Shown here: positions 45,698-53,850 of the stretch, piece by piece
How the letters are laid out: each line of letters opens with the position of its first letter
How positions within the stretch are numbered: the stretch's first letter is position 1
NCBI GenBank assembly: GCA_964596985.1
Contig: CAZQWG010000006.1
Location: forward strand, 60,283-124,282
Length of the DNA stretch: 64,000 bases
Reading direction: 5' to 3'
Source: GCA-020345945 sp964596985
Lineage (GTDB): Archaea > Thermoproteota > Bathyarchaeia > RBG-16-48-13 > GCA-020345945
The notes under the pieces: model-generated
The model's database searches: none
What the model was told of the DNA's origin: nothing
What the model saw: the letters and a program-made list of their open reading frames with translations, nothing else
Program-made: the position numbers and the translations under genes

Positions 45698-45901
45698 TCA
45701 GATTCGTCTCTTGTCCGTACACGCTTCTCTGTGCACATAATTTGCGTAACATCTCTTGTTCAAGGGACTCAGATAGGGACAATCTTTGTCCTGAACCAGA
45801 CAGGCCTTCCCCTTGTAGTTGAAGACAGAATAATCGGGACTGAAACACGTGTCTTGAACCAATCTTCCATACTGACCTACTGTTCCTTCGTGTCGTCTCA
45901 T
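45698..45901 (-). CDS. Small cysteine-rich protein of unknown function
   Basis: A 67-residue frame with five cysteines near the end (TCFSPDYS, KACLVQDKDCPYL, RCYANYVHREAC), possibly a small metal-binding protein. The start is uncertain; the frame stays open for 50 more codons upstream. There is no gene on the other strand here. Not recognised. Confidence 0.4.
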   Translation of the reverse strand: MRRHEGTVGQYGRLVQDTCFSPDYSVFNYKGKACLVQDKDCPYLSPLNKRCYANYVHREACTDKRRI

Positions 45902-46184
45902 TCTCTGTCGTTCCAGGTTCAATCTCGTTGGCAACAGGAGTACCCCAATCTTGTTCGCCAAACGCTGAAAATTAAACAGTGATGGTGAAAATCGAACAAG
46001 GCAGAGACTCAAATGAAAGTAATAAGGAAGCGACGAAGATGCGCGACGCATACTACTATCTTTGATGCTCTCTACGAGACACTGGCTTACTACAAATGTT
46101 AGAGGTTGTCCAGAAACAAAATATTCATCAAGTAAACAAAACGATCAAGAGCCTTAACATTCAAGCATACCAGTCATACTGCGA

Positions 46185-47216
46185 GTGATCCCATTGACGT
46201 CTTATCTCGACAAAGTGAAAGGGTTCTTCCTGGACATAGGGAGGGTAGTCGTATTCCTCCTCTCCCTGAGCTATGGTGCAGTATTACTTCTGCAACTCCT
46301 ATTGTTCTACATTACTCCAAGAAACATCGTTTCAGAAAACCTGGCATTGCGGAGGCTACAGCTCACACTGTTTTTCCTGAAGATAACCGTTTCACTTGAG
46401 ACTGTGGTGTTTGGAGTCCTCCTCTGCATCTGGCTGGTCTACGTGGGTTGCTTTGCCATCGCATGGCTGGGACCCAAGAGGCAACTACTGGATGCGTTTT
46501 GGGGTAGCAGAAAAGAGAACCGCTTACCTATTGAGAATACCCTCTTCGTGGCAGTCCTCCTCTCGTCCATGGTGCATTTCACTTCATGGTCGATCTGGCT
46601 TGTTCAACAGTTGGCTGGCATTCCGATAGGAGCAATCCCCTTCGAGAATCAGTTCGCGGCCCTCATAAACCTATCATCGGTCCCGATCATCGAGGAATTG
46701 TTCTTCCGGTTGTTCCTCGTCGGTGTTCCCGCCATGATTCACCTCGTCTGGTCCAGAAGACAGATCCTTCAAATGCCCGTGTCTAAGATAGTCTCCTTAC
46801 TCTGTTATACTATTGTCTTTCCAGGGGCGACTCGAAGAGAACTTGAGCTGAGAGTGATTGGGCGTCTAGATTATCTTACTGTTCTCGGCTCTGCACTGTT
46901 GTTCGGCGTCGCTCACATATCCTTTGGGGCTGGATGGAAGATCGGTATGGTCTCAATTTCCTTCGTTGCAGGGGTCATCTATGCCTTGGCTTACATCGAA
47001 TACGGCTTTCATATTCCTGTGCTTCTCCACTGGTTCTTCAACTCCTATTGGATCTGCCTATCCATGATCAACCAGTTGGCTACAATACCGGGAGTTGAAC
47101 TATTGTACGTTCTACTGTTCTTGACATACCTCGTGGTCGGGTTATTCTCATGGGTGCTATTGCTGGTTGGCGTCTTGAGCAGAGAAGTACCTGTGTACTC
47201 GGAGATTGACTCATAA
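46185..47216 (+). CDS. CPBP-family intramembrane metalloprotease
   Basis: This 343-residue multi-pass membrane protein has the signature of the CAAX/CPBP (Abi) family: EELFFR in the fifth or sixth segment (IIEELFFRLFLVGVP), then FGVAHISFGAGW, and HWFFNSYW. Its Glu, Arg, His and Asn residues form the zinc site inside the membrane. About eight hydrophobic segments are visible. Start is GTG 46185. Such proteases process membrane-anchored peptides or prenylated proteins, but archaeal substrates are unknown. It is not in an operon. Confidence 0.85.
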   Translation: MIPLTSYLDKVKGFFLDIGRVVVFLLSLSYGAVLLLQLLLFYITPRNIVSENLALRRLQLTLFFLKITVSLETVVFGVLLCIWLVYVGCFAIAWLGPKRQLLDAFWGSRKENRLPIENTLFVAVLLSSMVHFTSWSIWLVQQLAGIPIGAIPFENQFAALINLSSVPIIEELFFRLFLVGVPAMIHLVWSRRQILQMPVSKIVSLLCYTIVFPGATRRELELRVIGRLDYLTVLGSALLFGVAHISFGAGWKIGMVSISFVAGVIYALAYIEYGFHIPVLLHWFFNSYWICLSMINQLATIPGVELLYVLLFLTYLVVGLFSWVLLLVGVLSREVPVYSEIDS

Positions 47217-47267
47217 GAGCTGATAACCGGCATTTGAGGAAAGATGGGAGGAACCCGAAAAATGGCG

Positions 47268-48578
47268 TCACTGTTTTATGACGCGTTCCCAGAATCTTGA
47301 ATATTCCCTCTTCGATATTCTTGGTTCAAATTTGCTGCATATCTCCGTGGCGACGCTTCCCTCGTCCCAGAGCAGATCAACTACAGTCATTGCCATCATT
47401 TTTGCCGACCCTACGTACGCAAGCTTCGGGTCGGTTATTCTGTAGTCTCTTGAATGCCCCCTACCTTCTACACCCCCAATGTATGGGTGCAGACTTGGGA
47501 CTATGTGTGAAACGTCCCCCATATCGGTAGACCCGCCGCTATGTTCGCCGGTTCCGATGCTTTCTATGCCTATGATGCGAGCCGCATTGTCGGAGAACAG
47601 GTTCTCAAGATCCTTGTCCCCGGAGTACGGGAGATACCCGGGTATCTCTGTAATGTCGACCTTTGCCTCCGTAGCCACGGCTCCCGCTTCTAGAGCCCGG
47701 TTAACTTTCTTGCTTGCGGCAAGGATTGCTTCGATCGAGGCTCCTCGTACGTACGTCTCCAGCGAGACATGGGCAGGGACTATGTTCACAAGGTCTCCTC
47801 CGTGAGTGATTATCGGATGGACCCTGATGTGGTCTTTGTCTTGAAACGTCTCTCGTTGGGCATGGATCCCCATTATCCCCAAGATCGCAGCATTCAAGGC
47901 GTTGATTCCTTCGTGAGGCGCACCCCCGGCATGAGCCTCCTTTCCAGTATACCTGACTGCCTTTGCAACGAACCCATTGTTCGTTCCCTTCAGTATCGCC
48001 TTATGCGGTGGCTTCACTTCCCGCGTATGGAACATCATGGCAATGTCTACCTCGTCGAACGCGCCAATCCTGATCATCTCCTGTTTTCCTCCCAAGAACG
48101 TGATCTTCCCCTCCTTACGTAGATGCAGGCGGTATTCTATCTCCACGTATTCCTCTGCAGGAACCGCCATCCAAATCAGGTTTCCTCCCAGATCGTTGAC
48201 TGCCCCCGACTTGACTAGACCAAAGGCGGTTCCTAGCATGCCTGCTATCTGGGCATTATGCCCGCATGCGTGGGCTGCGCCGGTCTCAGGGTTGCATCGA
48301 GGGTGATCAAAACAAACGACCGAGTCGAGTTCGCCCAGTATGGCAACCGTAGGTGTACTAGACCGATCGACTAGCCTGGCCTTCACTCCGGTTATTGCAA
48401 GGTTCTCCTGTACTGCCAGCCCGAGGTTTTCGAACTTCTCTGCGACCAAACGGCTTGTCTCGAATTCTTTGTATCCGAGTTCAGGGTTCTTGGATATTCT
48501 CTCCCCTATCTCGATTATTTCGTCAGAATGTTCCTCAATCGAGGAACAGACCTTTTCCTTTAACTCTTCCTTGTTCAA
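47268..48578 (-). CDS. M20-family amidohydrolase (AbgB-like)
   Basis: This 436-residue enzyme belongs to the M20D branch (aminobenzoyl-glutamate hydrolase, hippurate hydrolase). Family marks are NPELGYKEFETSRLV, the GELDSVVCFDHP segment, AAHACGHNAQIAGMLG (metal ligands), AVPAEEYVE (catalytic Glu), AHAGGAPHEGINALNAAI, STDMGDVSHIVPSLHPYIG and GHSRDYRI. The start is TTG 48578 with AGGGGTG upstream. It is a single gene. Its substrate is an N-acylated amino acid or p-aminobenzoyl-glutamate-like amide, not defined by sequence. Confidence 0.88.
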   Translation of the reverse strand: MNKEELKEKVCSSIEEHSDEIIEIGERISKNPELGYKEFETSRLVAEKFENLGLAVQENLAITGVKARLVDRSSTPTVAILGELDSVVCFDHPRCNPETGAAHACGHNAQIAGMLGTAFGLVKSGAVNDLGGNLIWMAVPAEEYVEIEYRLHLRKEGKITFLGGKQEMIRIGAFDEVDIAMMFHTREVKPPHKAILKGTNNGFVAKAVRYTGKEAHAGGAPHEGINALNAAILGIMGIHAQRETFQDKDHIRVHPIITHGGDLVNIVPAHVSLETYVRGASIEAILAASKKVNRALEAGAVATEAKVDITEIPGYLPYSGDKDLENLFSDNAARIIGIESIGTGEHSGGSTDMGDVSHIVPSLHPYIGGVEGRGHSRDYRITDPKLAYVGSAKMMAMTVVDLLWDEGSVATEICSKFEPRISKREYSRFWERVIKQ

Positions 48579-48689
48579 CAGAACACCCCTATAGGCTCCC
48601 AGGTCAAGAGAAATCAGTTCACGGTTGACTGCCTCTTTAGGTTTGTTCTACTATCTTTTACGCTCAAGTCGCTTCCTGTTCGGTAGGAC

Positions 48690-48896
48690 ATGAAAGATGA
48701 CGCTGACCATCCGATTTCCCAAAGCACGCCGATAACGCCTATTCCCTATGCGGAGAGTGGTGTTGCCAAGTCCGGATTCGGGAATCAGGATTCCTTGACG
48801 GAGGAAGCATCCACAACGTTTGAACCATTACTGGAAATCAACGCATTTTCAGACTACCCGCAATCCATTTCGAGGATAGGCATAATAATCCATTAG
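48690..48896 (+). CDS. Doubtful 68-residue polar protein
   Basis: The frame starts at ATG with GGTAGG five bases upstream and a TATA-like CTATCTTTTA near 48650. The product is polar, rich in Ser, Thr, Pro and Ile, with no motif. Only the start signals favour it; it may be chance. Confidence 0.28.
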   Translation: MKDDADHPISQSTPITPIPYAESGVAKSGFGNQDSLTEEASTTFEPLLEINAFSDYPQSISRIGIIIH

Positions 48897-48936
48897 CCTT
48901 CATTTCCTTGAGAACGAGGCGATCTTCCAGATGGAC

Positions 48937-48972
48937 AGATAAATCTATCGCCCGGCAGGGATAGATTTATCT
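48937..48972. promoter_or_regulatory. Perfect 13-base inverted repeat before the ssDNA-binding gene
   Basis: AGATAAATCTATC (48937-48949) and GATAGATTTATCT (48960-48972) are exact inverses around a 10-base GC-rich loop. The right arm contains a TATA-like AGATTTATC about 45 bases before the ATG at 49013, so the element may be an operator overlapping the promoter; alternatively it is an RNA hairpin. Confidence 0.6.
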
Positions 48973-49012
48973 TCTTGGTAAGCACCCACATCTCAATACA
49001 GACCAGATATAG

Positions 49013-49435
49013 ATGATAGATTTGTCTGAAGAATTTGTGAAAATAGAAACCCTTCGACCGTACGCGAAGAACGTCAATGTCAAGGCAAAGGTCGTAAACG
49101 TAGGCGAGGTTCGAGTCGTCTCGATGGGTGAACGAAAAGTAGCTGACGCCCTGGTTGGCGACGAGACCGGATGCATACTAATGACGCTATGGGACGACGA
49201 CACGACAAAGTACGCCGAAGGAGATGTTGTACAAGTTACAAACGGCTACGTATCGGTCTTCAGAGGATCGATGCGACTATCAGCAGGAAAATACGGAACC
49301 GCAGAGAAGATAGAAGAAGACATTCCTGAAGTCGACAGCGAGAACAATCTCTCAGATAGAGAGGTTGAAGAACGACGCCGGTTCGGTCGGGGATCCGGCT
49401 CCTATCGACAGAGAGGTTACGGAAGAAGATTTTAA
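49013..49435 (+). CDS. Single-stranded DNA-binding OB-fold protein
   Basis: This 140-residue protein has one OB-fold of the archaeal SSB/RPA type: VNVKAKVVNVGEVRVV, KVADALVGDETGCILMTLWDDD and GDVVQVTNGYVSVFRGSMRLSAG. A short acidic linker (VDSENNLSDREVEERRR) leads to a Gly/Arg-rich tail (RFGRGSGSYRQRGYGRRF), not the acidic tip of bacterial SSB. It should coat ssDNA, or RNA, during replication or repair. The upstream inverted repeat suggests specific regulation. Confidence 0.87.
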   Translation: MIDLSEEFVKIETLRPYAKNVNVKAKVVNVGEVRVVSMGERKVADALVGDETGCILMTLWDDDTTKYAEGDVVQVTNGYVSVFRGSMRLSAGKYGTAEKIEEDIPEVDSENNLSDREVEERRRFGRGSGSYRQRGYGRRF

Positions 49436-49555
49436 GACGACCGAAACCGAGTTAGAATCTTTGGCGCAAGCCACAAGAATACCACAGCGGCCCTCTCTCC
49501 TTTTTGATATACTTTTATCCATGATATTCAGCACATATCTGAAGTGCATACTCCT

Positions 49556-49924
49556 ATGCCGAAGTATGAGACGACCCTAAAAATCAAGCCGAGACGAGAA
49601 AACCATCTAAGAGTAAACGGGATCAGAGCGGTACTTGAACTTCTTTTCTATCGTGCCGGAGACAGCGACATCGTAGAACGAGCCTTGGAATTTCTCGAAT
49701 ACGTGAAGGAACGTAGGAAATCCAGAAGACCCTTCGTGAATTCAGAGTGGGAGACTTACATGGAGATGAAAGGTCTCACCCAAAGTCAATATTATAGCGT
49801 CTACAGCCGTCTACTCGGTGCGGGTCTGATCCGAATCGAAAGGGGTCAAGTCTGCGACTGCGAAGATTTCAGTTCCTTTCTCGGAGAAGTCGCCACGATC
49901 TGGGATAGGTGGAGGGCAATCTAA
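49556..49924 (+). CDS. Winged-helix-like protein of unknown function
   Basis: This 122-residue protein has a helical first half (ELLFYRAGDSDIVERALEFLEYVKERRK) and a wHTH-like second half (MKGLTQSQYYSVYSRLLGAGLIRIERG). Several basic residues in the N-terminus suit DNA binding. ATG 49556 is preferred over a GTG four codons upstream. It follows the OB-fold gene by 120 bases on the same strand. Its role is unknown. Confidence 0.6.
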   Translation: MPKYETTLKIKPRRENHLRVNGIRAVLELLFYRAGDSDIVERALEFLEYVKERRKSRRPFVNSEWETYMEMKGLTQSQYYSVYSRLLGAGLIRIERGQVCDCEDFSSFLGEVATIWDRWRAI

Positions 49925-49972
49925 CCCTCTCCGCCCAACCCAAGAATCGCCCTAAGAAAAGGGTTCGTAGAG

Positions 49973-50728
49973 CTATTTCAGTTCCTTTAGCGCCTCGTCG
50001 ACACTAGCGTTCTCGTGAATTATCTTCACGTATGCCCTTGAGAGTCCTTCAGGGTTTTTATGCTCCCTAGTATTCCTACCGAAGCATATCCCTACACCGC
50101 CAGCCGTGACGCTGTCTTTTATCGTTTGAAGTACCTTTCGGTCATCGCCCAGAGCCGGTCCTCCCAGTATAGTAACCGGTATTGCACTTTCTTTGACAAC
50201 CTCTTTGAAGGTCTCGATGCTGCCTGTGTAGGAGGTCTTCATCAGGTCTCCTCCAAAACTGGACCCTATGTTCACTGCCTGCTTTACGTGCTCTACATCC
50301 AAATCGTAAAAATCTAGTCCTGTCTTTCCAGCATTGATGGGAACTACCTCAGAGAGAAGAGGCATACCCAATTTATCGCATTCATCTGCGAATGGGAGAA
50401 GCTCTTCGGTGAGTTTCCGACGAACCTCCCGAAAGTCCCAAGGTAAGAAGTATGTCACTTTCACCATATCTGCTCCCATTCTGATTGCTGTATGCACGTA
50501 TCGAACGTCGGTAGGAATGCTCAACACAAACGGGATTCTGCCAGCCATGACGTTGTAGTACTGCTTGGTGATCCCGTACGTGGGCATCACGGCGTCAACT
50601 CCGCCGGCGATCAGTTTCTCGCAGAGCTTATCCCAACCAGGCATTAATCTTTCCATCGGAATAATGATTGCTCTGCCGTCTTCTTTCACTATTCTACGAA
50701 TTCTGATTCCTTTTCCGATTTGTGACAT
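49973..50728 (-). CDS. DeoC/FbaB-type aldolase
   Basis: This 251-residue TIM-barrel protein belongs to the archaeal class I aldolase group that includes fructose-bisphosphate aldolase FbaB, ADH synthase (aroA') and LsrF. Recognisable parts are IIIPMERLMPGWDKL, GVDAVMPTYG, MGADMVKVTYFLP, FGGDLMKTSYTGSIETFKEVV (with the Schiff-base Lys), VTILGGPALGDDRKVLQ and GGVGICFGRN. Its substrate is unknown; the LsrF/ADH-synthase branches are as likely as the glycolytic one. It is a single gene convergent with the winged-helix gene. Confidence 0.82.
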   Translation of the reverse strand: MSQIGKGIRIRRIVKEDGRAIIIPMERLMPGWDKLCEKLIAGGVDAVMPTYGITKQYYNVMAGRIPFVLSIPTDVRYVHTAIRMGADMVKVTYFLPWDFREVRRKLTEELLPFADECDKLGMPLLSEVVPINAGKTGLDFYDLDVEHVKQAVNIGSSFGGDLMKTSYTGSIETFKEVVKESAIPVTILGGPALGDDRKVLQTIKDSVTAGGVGICFGRNTREHKNPEGLSRAYVKIIHENASVDEALKELK

Positions 50729-50862
50729 CGTATTTCTCCTCTATTCAAGGATAGTGGGTAGATAATGGCTTGCACGTGGTATTTGAGTCTTAACTCTGAC
50801 CATAACCCGGATTCCGTCTTACCTGCTTCACATTAGAGAGAGTCGAAGAAGCCTCATGTGGA

Positions 50863-51144
50863 CTAACTGGGGTGAAGCAGCTCTGAAGGGGGCCTCAGAA
50901 AGAGAGAGATTACGTCTTCCGGACTCTGGTTGCTCAAAACCTTGGGTGCTGCCATCTCTATGTCTTTCTTCTTGACTGTCAGTCTTCCAGCATATTCTGC
51001 GTATTCCCGAGCCTCCTTAGAGATGAGAATTCCAATATTCTCAAGAATCCTTGCGAGTTCTTCGGCTCCGTCTTTTCCAACCCTTTCCGCTCCTGCCTTC
51101 CGGATTAACCGTGCACAGCTTGCAAGTGCCAAGTTCTCGGACAT
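50863..51144 (-). CDS. Archaeal histone with C-terminal extension
   Basis: This 93-residue protein has the three-helix histone fold: ASCARLIRKAGAERVGKDGAEEL, a long central helix ELARILENIGILISKEAREYAEYAG, and RLTVKKKDIEMAAPKVL. It is about 25 residues longer than the 67-residue methanogen histones, with a mostly uncharged tail (NQSPEDVISLFLRPPSELLHPS). The ATG at 51144 has GAGGTAG upstream. It wraps or compacts DNA. The CBF/NF-Y-like TBP-associated variant is a possible alternative. Confidence 0.86.
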   Translation of the reverse strand: MSENLALASCARLIRKAGAERVGKDGAEELARILENIGILISKEAREYAEYAGRLTVKKKDIEMAAPKVLSNQSPEDVISLFLRPPSELLHPS

Positions 51145-51263
51145 CAAGACTACCTCAATATTTAATGTCGCATCGATTCATTCAACACGTGATATCCTTT
51201 AAGCAAATAAACCTTGTAGTCACAATGCCTTTGATAAAGCAGGAATAAGAATAATCTAAACTA

Positions 51264-51713
51264 TCAATACTGGCCAATTGGGATAACCAATCTCAGCCAT
51301 CTCAATATCGAACGTGAATCTTTCGGCACATGTTGTTCTGCATAGAATTGGCGAACCACATGATGACTATGAGAGAGCACTAACAATAGGAAAGAAAGAG
51401 GGTTTTTCCAGTCAAAGTAGATCAATGACGCCCCAGCGACCAAACAGACTCTGCTGAGACGTTTTAGAAGATGATCCTTTGACATGTGGTTCAAGAAGTA
51501 TCTGTGGTGACCCAACGCATGATAGAAATTTTCGTCCCTCTCATTTTCGTCTATCTCTATTGTCTGAGTGTTGAAGATATACCCTCGCGACCCCTTTGTG
51601 AATTGTATTGATGGGACTGGAAGTGAGTAGGAGGAACAGAACTCCTTTGCGATTCTATAAAATCGAAGTTTTTTCTCAGAACTTTTCCTTCTAGACACAT
51701 TCCTCTTTGACAT
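51264..51713 (-). CDS. HExxH-like pseudo-protease with membrane segment
   Basis: This 149-residue protein has a gluzincin-like layout: a basic N-terminus, VPSIQFTKGSRGYIFNTQTI, then ENFYHALGHHRYFLNH where HALGH matches HExxH but has Ala in place of the catalytic Glu. One hydrophobic segment follows (SFLLLVLSHSHHVV), then QFYAEQHV, which may carry a third ligand. It is likely an inactive relative of M48/M56-type proteases. ATG 51713 is preferred over TTG 51716. It is a single gene. Confidence 0.55.
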   Translation of the reverse strand: MSKRNVSRRKSSEKKLRFYRIAKEFCSSYSLPVPSIQFTKGSRGYIFNTQTIEIDENERDENFYHALGHHRYFLNHMSKDHLLKRLSRVCLVAGASLIYFDWKNPLSFLLLVLSHSHHVVRQFYAEQHVPKDSRSILRWLRLVIPIGQY

Positions 51714-52127
51714 CAATACTCAGCCTTATTGGAGACGGGAAACTAAATGAAACTTATGTAGTCCTGCAATCCCAGCTACGATATGTATCCTTACCGTACC
51801 CAACGATAGGATCAATCAATATAGTCCGACCTGCTCGAATAACCCTTTTGACGTTGTTTTCTTCACAATTCCTAGACCTCAATTCTGAGGGTATTTAAAG
51901 CAGACAGGGGTCTACAAGGACCTCTATCCCTCTCGGTTTCCTACCGTCTTCACAGTTGGAACGCAAATATCCTTCTCCCCCTGCACCCAGCTTGCACAGT
52001 TTCCTTCTAGTTTGCGTGATTCCTAGATGCTTAGAAGTGACTGTTTCAACGTTGTTTTTTACTGAAACCTTTGCAATGAAGGCTTCAAGAAACCTCTTTG
52101 AACATAGTAGAAGCGTGGAGTAAACAA
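51714..52127. other. Intergenic region before the small zinc-ribbon gene
   Basis: About 410 bases. TATTTAAA at 51892-51899 is a good TATA box; if used rightward it would give a leader near 200 bases before the zinc-ribbon start. A reverse frame (51895-52137) is open but unrecognised. No RNA fold was identified by eye. Confidence 0.4.
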
Positions 52128-52301
52128 ATGCCGGCATGCTATATATGCGAGCACTGCGGATTCGTAATTCACGCAGGTTTCGAACTCTTAGACCCGATGG
52201 AGATCATCCGCCGCAACGATGGGAAGTGTCCTGGTTGCGGAAAACGCCTGCTTTTCAACCCTGAAAAAGTCGAGTTGAAAATGCTGCCAATTGCAATATG
52301 A
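52128..52301 (+). CDS. 57-residue zinc-ribbon protein
   Basis: A short protein beginning MPACYICEHCGFVIHAG and ending after CPGCGKRLLFN. Two CxxC pairs (C4/C7-type and PGCG) should hold one zinc ion. ATG 52128 has GGAG eight bases upstream; a longer open frame to the left starts with no ribbon. It could be a small transcription or translation accessory, but no partner is indicated. Confidence 0.65.
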   Translation: MPACYICEHCGFVIHAGFELLDPMEIIRRNDGKCPGCGKRLLFNPEKVELKMLPIAI

Positions 52302-52370
52302 TCATTCTGGACCACAGAGTTTTCCCGGACCTCGAATTCTCGATGGCCCACATCGATCCTTCTCGGAGAG
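52302..52370. other. Short intergenic gap
   Basis: The zinc-ribbon stop overlaps ATG 52298 of a 62-codon frame that has no hydrophobic or motif content and is opposite the small membrane protein; it was not called. Confidence 0.3.
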
Positions 52371-52514
52371 CTAGGATGGGGGGATCCCAGAGAGAGTTTT
52401 GGAAACGACGATCACTATTAGTGGAACCAAGACAAATAACAAGAATATCATCCACAGAAGTGGGGTTTCCAAGAACGTTCTCTTGAGCTCTTGTTTCAAA
52501 CCACGAATACTCAT
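52371..52514 (-). CDS. 47-residue single-pass membrane protein
   Basis: A short frame from ATG 52514 encodes a basic N-terminus (MSIRGLKQELKRTF), one strongly hydrophobic segment (LLWMIFLLFVLVPLIVIVV) and a short tail (SKTLSGIPPS). The pattern is that of a small tail-in membrane protein. No clear ribosome-binding site is seen. Not recognised. Confidence 0.5.
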   Translation of the reverse strand: MSIRGLKQELKRTFLETPLLWMIFLLFVLVPLIVIVVSKTLSGIPPS

Positions 52515-52636
52515 AGATTGAACAACTCAGGCAGTCTTTCCCACCAAAGATAGGAGAAAGGTCTTTCTTTCGATGCATTCATAAACTTAACCCTATCACT
52601 ATTCAACATTCTGGCATACGTTTGATTCTTAAGGAA

Positions 52637-52658
52637 CGCGGCATGCAGACATGCCGCG
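52637..52658 (-). terminator. GC-rich hairpin after the zinc-finger exoprotein
   Basis: CGCGGCATG and CATGCCGCG form a perfect 9-base stem with loop CAGA about 36 bases past the stop of the reverse-strand exoprotein. It is a good transcript-end hairpin, although only a weak T-rich run follows. Confidence 0.55.
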
Positions 52659-52693
52659 TAGCCTCCCTCCTGGACTCATACGCGAATGATGCC

Positions 52694-53782
52694 TTAGAAT
52701 TCTTTTTGGCTATTGCACACCGGGCATTTCTTTCGGCCCGTTCCGTCACATGCGGGGCATTCCTTAGAGTTTACTCGCCCTGTTCCATGACAGGTTGTGC
52801 AGAACAATTCTCCTTTTCCATCACACATCGGGCAGACCTCTGCTTTTTTCATGTGCACAGCCTCGGTCATTCGACCTTTAATCTCCGGGGTCTCAACACT
52901 GGTTTCAATAGGTGTCTCAATACTGCTCTCGCGGAGTCTTCTTAGGTAGAAGATGCCGAGTAGGACGGCGAATCCGACCAAGGAAACGATTCCAAGACCC
53001 ACGTAGAGACCCGTCTGAGTGTACGTGGCTTCGGTCGAAGTTGTTCCAGAAGAGTCTCTTGGGACTTTGATGTAGTTTCTCTCTGCTGTAGCACTGCCAG
53101 GAACGGTGATCGTCATGTTTACTGGTTTCAAGGTTACATCAGGGATTATCTCCACACCTTGATCGTAGACGTTTGTAAAAGACGTTGAAACGACCTTCGA
53201 CTGTTGAACAGAATGGTCTACACTCCAATTGTTCAGGTCAGAACCGAACGGCCATTCAAGCCCTAAAGACTTTCTTGGATAGAAGCTATGTTCAATCCGA
53301 TCGTGTGTAATCCTTACCTTTCCTTTGACCGTCAACTCGCGCCAAGACATATCTACTATAAGGTAGTCGCCTTCAAGTGTGATTGCTCCCTCGACGTCGA
53401 ATTCCAGAAGTATCTTCACCCAAGTGTTGATATCTGTCTCAAGAAGTATCTTGGAGTTCTTACAGACTAAATTCTCATTCGCCTTCTTGAGAGTCTCTGT
53501 AATCAACGATTCTAACTGGGTCTCAACTGTACGATCATCATTGTACCTCAACGCCTCATGAAGACTGTCGACCTCGTCCACCATCTCGCTACTATCATAT
53601 TCTAAGTCAAACTGCCAAACTACGTGGATAGTCTGATCCGTCAAGCTCAAAAGAGCTCCATTGCCCCCTGGCGAAGCCTCGACAGAAGATGCGGCGATCG
53701 GAGAAAGTATGATCGCGGTTAGAATAACGAAGAAAGAAATGCCTCTACTAGTTGTCCTATGCAAAGAGTGTTCAGCCTGCAA
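52694..53782 (-). CDS. Exoprotein with membrane anchor and DnaJ-like zinc-finger tail
   Basis: This 362-residue protein is not recognised as a family but is a clear paralogue of the protein at 27455-28516. It has a signal peptide (ISFFVILTAIILSPIAASS), an extracytoplasmic domain of about 220 residues (VVWQFDLEYDSSEMVDEVD, FYPRKSLGLEW) and a membrane segment near 259-280. The cytoplasmic tail has four CxxC-type knuckles (CPMCDGKG, CTTCHGTG, CPACDGTG, CPVC; residues 317-357) like the DnaJ cysteine-rich domain. The linker repeats IETPIETSVETPE. The start is TTG 53782. It is transcribed alone; the FtsZ-like partner of the other copy is absent here. Confidence 0.75.
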   Translation of the reverse strand: MQAEHSLHRTTSRGISFFVILTAIILSPIAASSVEASPGGNGALLSLTDQTIHVVWQFDLEYDSSEMVDEVDSLHEALRYNDDRTVETQLESLITETLKKANENLVCKNSKILLETDINTWVKILLEFDVEGAITLEGDYLIVDMSWRELTVKGKVRITHDRIEHSFYPRKSLGLEWPFGSDLNNWSVDHSVQQSKVVSTSFTNVYDQGVEIIPDVTLKPVNMTITVPGSATAERNYIKVPRDSSGTTSTEATYTQTGLYVGLGIVSLVGFAVLLGIFYLRRLRESSIETPIETSVETPEIKGRMTEAVHMKKAEVCPMCDGKGELFCTTCHGTGRVNSKECPACDGTGRKKCPVCNSQKEF

Positions 53783-53850
53783 TTAGAATTAGTTGGCATC
53801 ACTCTTAATTACTTCTCTCTGGTGAGAGAAAACGAAGGAAAGACGCTTCT

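Larger units (their letters stand above)
48579..49012. other. Intergenic region upstream of ssDNA-binding gene
   Basis: About 430 bases. It includes a doubtful 68-codon frame (48690-48896) and a perfect 13-base inverted repeat just before the OB-fold gene, both listed separately. Nothing else was recognised. Confidence 0.4.

Noticed and set aside
51895..52137. Reverse frame of 80 codons
   Set aside because: No motif or recognisable family, and it overlaps the zinc-ribbon start; kept only as an open question.
52298..52486. Forward 62-codon frame overlapping the zinc-ribbon stop by ATGA
   Set aside because: The product has no motif and is antisense to a better small membrane-protein frame.
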